This document shows, piece by piece, positions 1-7,464 of a stretch of 22,954 bases of DNA. The notes below the pieces were generated by a model. The model was not told the origin of the DNA. It made no database searches and saw only the letters and a program-made list of their open reading frames with translations. Source of the stretch: an uncultured Desulfobulbaceae bacterium (GTDB taxonomy: Bacteria > Desulfobacterota > Desulfobulbia > Desulfobulbales > Desulfobulbaceae). Every line of letters starts with the position of its first letter. Position 1 is the first letter of the stretch. Made by a program: the position numbers and the translations under genes. The DNA lies in contig CALZIH010000011.1 of the NCBI GenBank assembly GCA_945787305.1, forward strand, positions 1 through 22,954, written 5' to 3'.

Positions 1-100
1 TATTTCCGTACTATGCAAACGGCTTTTTAGACTTTTTACGAGTCCATCAGGTTTGGTTGTGAAAAGTTACAATGAGCCTGCTTTTTTGCCAACTGTATTG

Positions 101-129
101 TTGACGATTCAGAATCGTTTGTCTAGTGT
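101..129 (+). promoter_or_regulatory. Candidate sigma70-type promoter of ispH
   Basis: TTGACG (101-106) is followed after 17 bases by TAGTGT (124-129). The -35 box is close to consensus. The -10 box keeps only the three most conserved positions (T, A and final T). It lies about 65 bases upstream of the ispH start. The perfect dyad ACGATTC-A-GAATCGT (104-118) overlaps the -35 box, so a repressor or activator site here is possible. Sequence match only. Confidence 0.35.
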
Positions 130-192
130 TGTCAGAACGTTTTTTAATAGGTTGAAGATATAGCTCGAAGAAAAAATTTGGAGTATTCGGAA

Positions 193-1110
193 ATGGAAGT
201 AATTTTGGCTCGCCCCCGCGGTTTCTGTGCTGGCGTGAAACGGGCAATCGCCATTGTCAACAGGGCGCTGGAATTGTATGAACCGCCGGTGTATGTCTTA
301 CATGAGATAGTTCATAATGCGCATGTTGTCAGCGATCTGGCCGGGAAAGGTGCTGTTTTTGTCGAGCAGTTGGAAGATATTCCAACCGGTTCGTTGACCA
401 TCTTCAGCGCGCACGGGGTCTCCCTTGCCGTTATACAGCATGCGGAGGAACTCGGCTTACGGACTATTGATGCAACTTGTCCGCTTGTGGCAAGGGTACA
501 TCGAAGGGTCACCCGTTTAAACAAGATTAATTATGATGTGTTGGTGATCGGCCATAAAGAACATCCCGAGGTTGTGGGTACCTGCGGTCATGCGGCAGGT
601 GCGGTACACGTGGTCTCTGAACCCGAAGATGTCGCAACTCTTGAGGTTCAAGACCCGAACCGGGTGGGGTATGTGACCCAGACCACTCTCAGTGTTGACG
701 ATACCGTTGAGATGCTGGCTGCGATCCGGAAACGATTTCCTGAAATTTCCGAACCGAAGCGGACCGATATCTGTTTTGCAACCACCAACCGGCAGGCTGC
801 GGTTCGGGAGCTCTCTGATATGGTGGATCTGCTGCTGGTGGTGGGGTCAAAGAACAGTTCTAACTCCAATCGGTTACGTGAGGTAGCACGTGGCAAGGGT
901 ATTACCGCCTATCTCATTGATCATGCCGATGAGATTGATCCGAACTGGCTGCAGGGAATCGAGCGGGTTGGAGTGACAGCTGGCGCCTCTGCCCCTGAAT
1001 ATCTTGTGGAAGAGCTGACAAGGTGGTTGCTGGAGAACGGTGCATCGTCTGTACATGAAATGGAAGGTAAAGAGGAAGTTGTCCATTTTCAAATGCCAGA
1101 ATTTCCCTGA
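193..1110 (+). CDS. ispH: 4-hydroxy-3-methylbut-2-enyl diphosphate reductase (IspH/LytB)
   Basis: This is the last enzyme of the MEP isoprenoid pathway. It is a cytoplasmic [4Fe-4S] enzyme that reduces HMBPP to IPP and DMAPP. All three cluster cysteines are at the expected places: Cys12 in GFCAGV, Cys96 in DATCPLV and Cys194 in ICFATTN. HEIVHN follows near residue 37, and His124 and Glu126 lie in EHPEVVGT, where the family has its proton-relay residues. The substrate-phosphate motif SSNSNRL is also present. I chose the ATG at 193 over an in-frame TTG at 178: GGAG (180-183) sits 9 bases upstream of it, and the protein then begins MEVILARPRGFCAG like most family members. The length of 305 residues is normal. 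It lies 90 bases upstream of dxs, another enzyme of the same pathway, so the two are probably co-expressed. Confidence 0.97.
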   Translation: MEVILARPRGFCAGVKRAIAIVNRALELYEPPVYVLHEIVHNAHVVSDLAGKGAVFVEQLEDIPTGSLTIFSAHGVSLAVIQHAEELGLRTIDATCPLVARVHRRVTRLNKINYDVLVIGHKEHPEVVGTCGHAAGAVHVVSEPEDVATLEVQDPNRVGYVTQTTLSVDDTVEMLAAIRKRFPEISEPKRTDICFATTNRQAAVRELSDMVDLLLVVGSKNSSNSNRLREVARGKGITAYLIDHADEIDPNWLQGIERVGVTAGASAPEYLVEELTRWLLENGASSVHEMEGKEEVVHFQMPEFP

Positions 1111-1200
1111 CCAAGATGGAAGATCGTCTGTGTCACCGGCATCGCACGCTAGCTGCAACCAATCATTTTTATATAAAATAAGAGTCCGGCACTGCCCGGG

Positions 1201-3117
1201 ATGAACGATATGTTGACAACAGATACCACGGAATGTACAGGGCCAAGGCTCAAAGACATTCATTCCCCACAGGATCTCCGTAAGCTGTCCGTGCCCGAAC
1301 TTAACGGGATAGCAGAAGATTTACGCCAGACTATCATCACCACCCTAGCCGAGACCGGCGGGCATCTGGCCCCAAGTCTTGGCGTTGTTGAATTAACCCT
1401 GGCCCTCCATTATGTTTTTAACACTCCTGATGATAAACTGGTATGGGATGTAGGCCACCAAACCTATGCCCACAAGCTTCTCACCGGCAGGCAAAAACAG
1501 TTTCACACCCTGCGCCAATATGGGGGTTTGAGCGGTTTTCCCAAGTTTAAAGAAAGCGAATACGACGCCTTTGAGACCGGACATTCCTCCACTTCCATTT
1601 CTGCTGCTCTGGGAATGACCCTGGGAAAGAACATAACAGGAGATACAAACCGTGTGGTCGCCATTATTGGCGACGGTTCCATGACGGCAGGTATGGCTTT
1701 TGAGGCCTTAAATCAGGCTGGCCACCTTGACAAGGACCTTATTATCATCCTCAATGACAACGAGATGTCGATTTCGGAAAACGTGGGTGCAATGTCCAGT
1801 TTTCTTTCCCGGCAGCTTACAAGCAAAACTGTCCGCCGTCTGCGTAAACATGTATCCTCCAAGCTCAAAGAACTTCACGGCGTAGGCGATCGTTTTCTCA
1901 ATGTCCTGAAAAAAAGTGAGGAGAATATCAAGAGTTTTTTTACTCCCGGCATGCTCTTCGAGGCCCTGAAATTAAATTACATCGGCCCCATTTCCGGACA
2001 TGAAATCGAAGATCTCATCCTCACCCTGGAAAACATTCGGGACAACGTAGACGGCCCGGTTCTGGTCCATGTCCTCACCCAGAAGGGGAAAGGATATGGT
2101 CCGGCAGAAAAGAATCCCGGAAACTATCATGGGCTTGGGCCCTTTAATGTTGAGACAGGTGAACCCAAACCTTCCTCCGGCCCAATCAGTTACACTGAGG
2201 TCTTTAGCAATACCATCTGCAAGATCGCCCGTACCAACTCTCGGATAACTGCTATCACTGCAGCAATGCCTGCCGGGACCGGGCTTGCCTCCTTTGCCAC
2301 GGAGTTTCCCGAGCGTTTCTTTGACGTGGGTATTGCCGAGCAGCATGCCGTCACCTTTGCCGCAGGCCTGGCCACCGAGGGAATACGTCCGGTAGTCGCC
2401 ATTTACTCCTCCTTTTTCCAGCGCGCCATGGATCAGATTATCCACGATGTCTGCATTCCCAACCTGCCGGTGACCCTGGCCATTGACAGGGCTGGTGTGG
2501 TTGGTGATGACGGTCCTACCCACCATGGGGTCTTTGATATATCTTTTCTCCGTTTTATTCCCAATCTTACGTACATGGCCCCCAAGGACGAAAACGAGCT
2601 GCAGCACATGCTCAACACCGCAGTCTCTCTGCCGGGACCAGTTGCTATCAGATATCCTCGCGGTGCGGGAGAAGACGTGGCCATGGATCAGCAGTTGCAA
2701 ATCCTGGAGCCGGGCAAGGGAGAGCTGTTGCGAGAGGGAAAAGATATCCTTCTCCTTCCGGTGGGCAACAGGGTTTATCCGGCGCTGAGAGCGGCGGAAG
2801 GCCTGGGGAAAATTGGCATTGAGGCGGCTGTCATTAACCCGCGTTTCATTAAGCCCCTGGACAAAGAACTTATCTGTGAATGGGCAAGAAAGACAGGACG
2901 GGTGTTGACAGTGGAAGACAATGTCCGCCATGGAGGATTCGGCAGCCTAGTCCTGACACTCCTCTCTGAAAGAAAACTATACAACATTAAAACATCCTTA
3001 CTCGCCTACCAGGATAACTTCATTGAACACGGTCCGCAAAAAATTCTTTGGAAAAACTCACGGCTTGATTCACCTTCCATAATCAGTGCAGCCATGGAGC
3101 TGATGAAGGAAAAATGA
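1201..3117 (+). CDS. dxs: 1-deoxy-D-xylulose-5-phosphate synthase
   Basis: This is the first, usually flux-limiting, enzyme of the MEP pathway: pyruvate plus glyceraldehyde 3-phosphate gives DXP, using thiamine diphosphate. The order is typical: an N-terminal transketolase-like half with GHQTYAHK (85-92) and the ThDP/Mg site GDGSMT (157-162) through NDNEMSIS (185-192); a pyrimidine-binding half with the catalytic Glu in GIAEQH (377-382) and DGPTHHG (437-443); and a C-terminal transketolase domain. The length of 638 residues is full. There is no clear Shine-Dalgarno sequence for ATG 1201. An in-frame ATG at 1210, preceded by GGGA, could be the true start, which would remove three residues. With ispH just upstream and shc downstream in the same window, it probably boosts precursor supply for hopanoids, though it also serves quinones and bactoprenol. 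Confidence 0.97.
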   Translation: MNDMLTTDTTECTGPRLKDIHSPQDLRKLSVPELNGIAEDLRQTIITTLAETGGHLAPSLGVVELTLALHYVFNTPDDKLVWDVGHQTYAHKLLTGRQKQFHTLRQYGGLSGFPKFKESEYDAFETGHSSTSISAALGMTLGKNITGDTNRVVAIIGDGSMTAGMAFEALNQAGHLDKDLIIILNDNEMSISENVGAMSSFLSRQLTSKTVRRLRKHVSSKLKELHGVGDRFLNVLKKSEENIKSFFTPGMLFEALKLNYIGPISGHEIEDLILTLENIRDNVDGPVLVHVLTQKGKGYGPAEKNPGNYHGLGPFNVETGEPKPSSGPISYTEVFSNTICKIARTNSRITAITAAMPAGTGLASFATEFPERFFDVGIAEQHAVTFAAGLATEGIRPVVAIYSSFFQRAMDQIIHDVCIPNLPVTLAIDRAGVVGDDGPTHHGVFDISFLRFIPNLTYMAPKDENELQHMLNTAVSLPGPVAIRYPRGAGEDVAMDQQLQILEPGKGELLREGKDILLLPVGNRVYPALRAAEGLGKIGIEAAVINPRFIKPLDKELICEWARKTGRVLTVEDNVRHGGFGSLVLTLLSERKLYNIKTSLLAYQDNFIEHGPQKILWKNSRLDSPSIISAAMELMKEK

Positions 3118-3186
3118 CAGGTTTACAGGAGTGCGCAACAAAGGCAAAAGATTCTGTTAGATGACCTTTTCCGCCTTCTGGTTGGT

Positions 3187-3195
3187 TGATATACT
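3187..3195 (+). promoter_or_regulatory. Candidate extended -10 promoter upstream of mlaA
   Basis: TG-A-TATACT fits the extended -10 pattern (TGnTATAAT), with no good -35 box at the normal distance (TTTTCC at 3167-3172). It lies about 145 bases before the mlaA start, in the 220-base gap after dxs. The match is short and could be chance. Confidence 0.3.
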
Positions 3196-3337
3196 GCCTT
3201 ATTACCCATCCAGTACTTTCAAGAAGGATAGATTTTTTCCGCTCTGTCTGGTGCCAATGGGAGATGAGAGATAATGATTTTAAAAAGCTGCATACAAAGT
3301 GGCCGAAATTACGGAATGAAACCAAAAGATTAAAACC

Positions 3338-4123
3338 ATGAAGAACCTAAGTTGTTTATGTATTGTCAGTATCTGGTTGCTGTTTGTTTCCGGTGTCCTG
3401 ATACTGCCTGTTGTGACCCTGGCAGCCGAAGACGATGCTATTGATTTTCTTGAGGATGATTTTTATGGTGGAGAGCCAGACCCCGTCGAAGTGGGAGATC
3501 CCATTGAGCCGTTTAACCGGGCGATGTTTGAGGTCAATGACTTTTCATATATCTGGGTTTTTAACCCTGTCGCCACAGGCTACAGTAATATCATGCCTTC
3601 CGATATCCGGGGTTCTATTAATAATTTCTTTTACAACCTTCAAGAACCTGTTCGTTGTATCAATGCCCTGCTCCAAGGCAGGTTTTCCGATGCAGGAACC
3701 CTGTTGGTCAGGTTTCTTATCAACAGTACCGGAGGTGTTGCCGGATTCGGTGATCCTGCAGGCCGTGAATTAGGTTTTAAAGCGGTTGATGCAACCCTTG
3801 GTGAAACACTCGGAGTTTGGGGGATAGGTGATGGTTTTTACCTGGTGGTCCCCTTCTACGGTCCATCAACCCTGCGTGATTTTACCGGAACCGTAGTCGA
3901 CGGCCTTGCGCTGACGCCTTACTATTTCTGGGCAAATGGCTGGGAGGAAAAAGCAGGTATTTATCTCACCAAGGAGCTGAATAAGTTGTCCCTGCACCTT
4001 GGTGAATATGAGGACTTGAAAAAGATGAGTTTTGATCCCTACGTAGCCCTTCGAAACGTTTATTTTCAGCATCGAAAGCAGATTCGGGACTCGCCGATTT
4101 TGTTGGAAGAAGACCGGGAATAA
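3338..4123 (+). CDS. mlaA: MlaA/VacJ-family outer-membrane lipid-transport protein
   Basis: MlaA forms a ring-like channel in the inner leaflet of the outer membrane and passes mislocalised phospholipids to periplasmic MlaC. Family signatures are clear: DPIEPFNRAMFEVND near residue 54, NNFFYNLQEPVRCIN, RFLINSTGGVAGFGDPA, GDGFYLVVPFYGPSTLRD, and a C-terminal FDPYVALRNVYFQHR. The length of 261 residues is normal. The N-terminus is a signal sequence with a hydrophobic core at about 8-29, ending VTLAAED. There is no lipobox Cys after it, unlike the E. coli lipoprotein, so this is probably exported by signal peptidase I and not lipidated. The two early cysteines (6 and 8) lie before the hydrophobic core and are not lipobox-like. 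A partner MlaC-type gene is encoded at 10134-10748 and an RND hopanoid transporter at 7465-10122, so this protein may act in hopanoid as well as phospholipid trafficking. The ribosome site is weak. Confidence 0.9.
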   Translation: MKNLSCLCIVSIWLLFVSGVLILPVVTLAAEDDAIDFLEDDFYGGEPDPVEVGDPIEPFNRAMFEVNDFSYIWVFNPVATGYSNIMPSDIRGSINNFFYNLQEPVRCINALLQGRFSDAGTLLVRFLINSTGGVAGFGDPAGRELGFKAVDATLGETLGVWGIGDGFYLVVPFYGPSTLRDFTGTVVDGLALTPYYFWANGWEEKAGIYLTKELNKLSLHLGEYEDLKKMSFDPYVALRNVYFQHRKQIRDSPILLEEDRE

Positions 4124-4221
4124 AGTATGGCAGGAGCTAAGAGGAATATATCTGCAAGGCAGCTGCGAAGAAATGTTTACTCCTCTCCTTACCATCTATG
4201 CGTCTAATACAGGACAATAAG

Positions 4222-5214
4222 ATGAATCTGGTCATAGGAGGAAGCGGGTTTATCGGCAGCCATCTGGTACAGGAGCTCGTCCGGTGTAATGAAAAGGTCA
4301 GGGTACTTGACCGGGACCCTTTCCCACCTGATATGGAACACCAGCCCGATGAGATGGTACAGGGAGATATATTGATCCCAGGCGATCTTTTATCCTCCAT
4401 GAAAGGCTGTACAACGGTTTACCACCTGGCAGGTACTCCGGAACTGTGGAGCAGAGATGTATCCGTTTTTGATCGGTTGAATCGCCAGGGAACCGAGAAC
4501 GTCCTCCGTGCTGCTCGACAGACAGATGTTAAACGGTTTGTTTTCACCAGTACCGAATCTATTCTTGCCCCTACCAGTGGCAATGAACCTGTTACGGAAA
4601 AGGCTCGGCCGAGGCTGAAAGACATGCTTGGTCCCTATTGTCGTTCCAAGTTTCTTGCAGAGCAGGCTGTTTTCAAAGCAGCAGAGCAGGGGCTTCATGC
4701 GGTTGTTGTCTGTCCCACTCTGCCCATAGGACCCGGAGACAGAAATCTAACGCCTCCTGGCCAGATGGTGACGGATTTTTTGAGAGGAAAAATTCCTGGA
4801 TATCTCGACTGTACCCTCAACTTTGCCGATGTCCGGGATATGGCTACATGGCACCGGTTGGCTGCAGATTTTGGCGAGCCGGGGCGCAGGTATATTCTGT
4901 CAGGCTATAACCTTTCTATCATTGATTTTTTTCAACACTTAAGCAGGGAAAGCGGGCAGCCAAGCCCCAAATTGAAGGTGCCTTATACGGTGGCATTGGC
5001 CTGGAGCTATCTGGAACATTTTTACGGCCTTATCACCGGGAAAAAACCGAAGAGTTCCACTACCGGGGTAAAACTCTGCAAACGTTCATTGGCTTTTAAC
5101 GGTGCCTGGACCTGGAAAACCCTTGGCCACCAGCCCCGGCCCCTGGAAGAGAGCATCAGGGATACCGTTGCCTGGCATAGTGACCGTATAAACAGTGCAA
5201 GGAACATAAAATAA
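4222..5214 (+). CDS. hpnA: Hopanoid-associated NAD-dependent epimerase/dehydratase (HpnA-like)
   Basis: This is an extended short-chain dehydrogenase of about 330 residues. The Rossmann motif GGSGFIG lies at 6-12. The catalytic Tyr139 and Lys143 (YCRSK) follow a Ser/Thr pair in FTSTES. The N-terminal half holds NAD(P) and the C-terminal half would bind the sugar substrate. HpnA proteins occur in hopanoid clusters and are thought to modify a sugar or side chain; their exact reaction is poorly defined. ATG 4222 was chosen because AGGA (4211-4214) lies 7 bases upstream and the protein then begins directly with the first beta strand. An in-frame ATG at 4198 has no ribosome site. The assignment to HpnA, as opposed to another epimerase, rests partly on the neighbours. 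The gene converges on the sulfotransferase gene with only 11 bases between stops. Confidence 0.8.
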   Translation: MNLVIGGSGFIGSHLVQELVRCNEKVRVLDRDPFPPDMEHQPDEMVQGDILIPGDLLSSMKGCTTVYHLAGTPELWSRDVSVFDRLNRQGTENVLRAARQTDVKRFVFTSTESILAPTSGNEPVTEKARPRLKDMLGPYCRSKFLAEQAVFKAAEQGLHAVVVCPTLPIGPGDRNLTPPGQMVTDFLRGKIPGYLDCTLNFADVRDMATWHRLAADFGEPGRRYILSGYNLSIIDFFQHLSRESGQPSPKLKVPYTVALAWSYLEHFYGLITGKKPKSSTTGVKLCKRSLAFNGAWTWKTLGHQPRPLEESIRDTVAWHSDRINSARNIK

Positions 5215-5225
5215 CAACTGCGCTT

Positions 5226-6350
5226 CTATTTGAAGCCGTAATCCTCAAATACGGGTTTGAGTCGTTTATAGATCATCTCCTCTGACAGGCCGTAATTTTC
5301 CAGTGAATATTGGTGCTTACTTGTATACCTGCGAGCTTTGTCCGTTTCTGCAGTAAGGAGTGTGTCGTATTCAGGCTGCAGTTCCAGGCCAAAATCCTGA
5401 TAAATGCTGCAGACTGTTGAACGTGGGTCAGCAACAAGATCCTCGTACCGTACTTTACGCAACCCCTCTGCTGGAAAGGTTTTTTCCACCTCATGGAGAT
5501 GAATATAGTATTGGCAGATCAAGTCGGCCAGTTCCTGGTAAGCTCTTCCCCCTGTACAGGCGTAAGGGGCCAGGGATTTCCAGGTTGCCTCAAACATGCT
5601 GATCAACGATGGAATGGATTCATTGGGATGCCGTACCAGGTGGACAATACGCATGTCCGGCAGCAGTTCATGGATGGATTGGAGACGGCCGGCAATAAGC
5701 GCCACTTTTTGTAGCAGGATCTTATCAGGTCCGGTGGCGTACAAATGCCGTTGTAGGCAACTCTTATAATAGGTCATCAGCTTATGTCTTGATTTTTCCG
5801 GCATAAAATCGACAAACGTCGCGGCGTTCATTTCCTTTAAAAACGGAAACAACAGGCCCAGCAAAGGGCTGAGCATGGCATACATAAACAGCATTTCGTC
5901 CGACTCGGCCTTTTCAGGACCCGTCTGATGAATTGTCTCCCAGCCTTTGAACCCTTTATTACTGATTACGTTCAGTATTCGTCCTCCAGGACTTCCAAGC
6001 AGTCGGTCAAACCGACCTGCCCAGGCAAAGAGTTTGTAACAGGTCACGGCAGGAAATATCGTCTGATACAGTTTCAGGTATGAAAACTGTTCATCCAGAG
6101 CGAGCAGTCGGTGGGTAAAGGTTGTGCCGCTGCGAGGATTACCGATGATATATAGGGGGGCACGAACGGGCTGCTTGCGGAAACCGGGAAAAAAAATATA
6201 GTCCAGCAGGCGCATGGTCCAGACAAGCATACGCAAGAGTAAAAAGGGCACCAGAAAGATGATGACCAGCGTTGCATGCCGGAGGGAAAAATATTGTCTT
6301 GAAAAAGTTAGGCGTATTAACGTAAAAAGAGTCGGGTAATGAAAATACAT
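5226..6350 (-). CDS. Membrane-anchored PAPS-dependent sulfotransferase family protein
   Basis: The protein contains the 5'-phosphosulfate loop NPRSGTT at 71-77 and a 3'-phosphate-binding RHPNESIPS segment at 240-248 (VHLVRHP). Both are hallmarks of sulfotransferases that move a sulfuryl group from PAPS to a hydroxyl or amine. A hydrophobic stretch at about 27-50, followed by DYIFFPGF, suggests an N-terminal membrane anchor, so the acceptor may be a lipid or a membrane-bound glycan. I chose ATG 6350 because AGAAGG lies 9 bases upstream of it; an ATG at 6389 would add 13 residues and has no such site. At 374 residues the domain looks complete. It sits on the minus strand between hpnA (stops 11 bases apart) and hpnL (divergent, 110 bases). 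Sulfotransferases are not a standard part of hopanoid loci, so the substrate is unknown. The family call is firm, the role is not. Confidence 0.85.
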   Translation of the reverse strand: MYFHYPTLFTLIRLTFSRQYFSLRHATLVIIFLVPFLLLRMLVWTMRLLDYIFFPGFRKQPVRAPLYIIGNPRSGTTFTHRLLALDEQFSYLKLYQTIFPAVTCYKLFAWAGRFDRLLGSPGGRILNVISNKGFKGWETIHQTGPEKAESDEMLFMYAMLSPLLGLLFPFLKEMNAATFVDFMPEKSRHKLMTYYKSCLQRHLYATGPDKILLQKVALIAGRLQSIHELLPDMRIVHLVRHPNESIPSLISMFEATWKSLAPYACTGGRAYQELADLICQYYIHLHEVEKTFPAEGLRKVRYEDLVADPRSTVCSIYQDFGLELQPEYDTLLTAETDKARRYTSKHQYSLENYGLSEEMIYKRLKPVFEDYGFK

Positions 6351-6460
6351 AGTTTTGAACCTTCTGGCGATCTGTTGGAAGCAATACATTTGGACATACT
6401 TTATCGGTCAGGGAATATGGCCGGAAACAAGCTATCTCGTCAAGGATTATACGTTGAATT

Positions 6461-7453
6461 ATGAGTAAAATCCGTTTTACGACTATACTCTTTGGTGCTA
6501 TTGGCTTTTCCTTTTTGGGCTGGTTGCTGGTGAATGAAGGTGTCGGAGGTGTTTTCACCGTACTTTCCCTGGTTGGTCTGAATATTTTCTGGATTGTCGC
6601 GTTCCGTGTCGTTCCCATCTGTCTCGACGCCTATGGTTGGAATCATCTGTTTGCAAAGGACAAAAGGCCATGCTTTGCTGATCTAACAAAAGCCAGATGG
6701 ATTGCAGAATCAGTGAACACCCTGTTTCCTGTCGGCCAGATAGGCGGCCACATCCTGCGAGCACGTATAATAGGCAAAAAAAGCGAGGTCGGCACGGAGG
6801 CCGGTGCCACGGTCATGGTAGACTTTACCATTGGCCTGTTGACCCAGATTGTCTTCACTATTCTGGGGCTTGTCCTTCTCCTGCGGCAAAAGGAGGAACA
6901 GACTACCACCTCCGGAGTGCTTCTCGGTATTGCCGTTGCCCTGATTATTGTCAGCTGTTTTTTCTTCAGCCAGCGGGCAGGATTGTTCGGCTTTATCGCC
7001 CATAAAATGGGCCTGGTGATGCGTAAGGAAAAATCAGCTGCCCTTGTCGGCAATGCGCGCAATCTGGATCAAAAAATTACGGAAATCTATGCTCAAAGAA
7101 ACAAACTTTCTGTCTGTTTTTTTTGGCGGCTTGGAGGATGGATTGCCAAGTCGGGTGAAAACTGGTTGTTTTTCTCTTTTGCCGGTGTTCCGATAAGCCT
7201 GCAGGATGCTGTCATCCTTGAAAGCATAAGTACAGCATTTCGTAGCGCGGCCTTTTTTATACCGGGTGGCCTTGGGGTCCAGGACGGCAGCCTGCTTGTT
7301 ATCGGTTCGTTTCTCGGCTTGGGAGCCGACAATGTCATGGCCCTGGCCCTTGTCAAACGTTTTCGTGAACTGGGTGTCGGCATTCCCGGTTTACTCTGGT
7401 GGTTGCAGATAGAGGGACGAAATCAGAACAACCCTCATCTTGATAAGAGTTGA
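6461..7453 (+). CDS. hpnL: HpnL-like multi-pass membrane protein (LPG-synthase/UPF0104 transmembrane family)
   Basis: This integral membrane protein of 330 residues has several hydrophobic helices, at about 7-27, 33-52, 118-142, 150-168 and further ones after 235. It carries motifs of the lysylphosphatidylglycerol-synthase transmembrane superfamily: ESVNTLFPVGQIGGHILRA near residue 86 and AFFIPGGLGVQDGSL near 262. HpnL members sit next to hpnN in hopanoid clusters, and that is the arrangement here, with hpnN starting 11 bases after this stop. The function in hopanoid biology is undetermined; a flippase or transport accessory role is often supposed. Translational coupling with hpnN is likely. 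The start ATG has only a distant AAGGA about 14 bases upstream, so the start is less certain than the family. Confidence 0.85.
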   Translation: MSKIRFTTILFGAIGFSFLGWLLVNEGVGGVFTVLSLVGLNIFWIVAFRVVPICLDAYGWNHLFAKDKRPCFADLTKARWIAESVNTLFPVGQIGGHILRARIIGKKSEVGTEAGATVMVDFTIGLLTQIVFTILGLVLLLRQKEEQTTTSGVLLGIAVALIIVSCFFFSQRAGLFGFIAHKMGLVMRKEKSAALVGNARNLDQKITEIYAQRNKLSVCFFWRLGGWIAKSGENWLFFSFAGVPISLQDAVILESISTAFRSAAFFIPGGLGVQDGSLLVIGSFLGLGADNVMALALVKRFRELGVGIPGLLWWLQIEGRNQNNPHLDKS

Positions 7454-7464
7454 GGAAGGATTGC

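Noticed and set aside
1972..2931. Long minus-strand open frame of 319 codons opposite dxs
   Set aside because: It is fully antisense to a gene with every Dxs motif, has no recognisable domain, and is explained by the codon bias of dxs.
6139..6618. Minus-strand open frame across the start of the sulfotransferase gene and hpnL
   Set aside because: It overlaps two supported genes in other frames and has low-complexity, domain-free composition.
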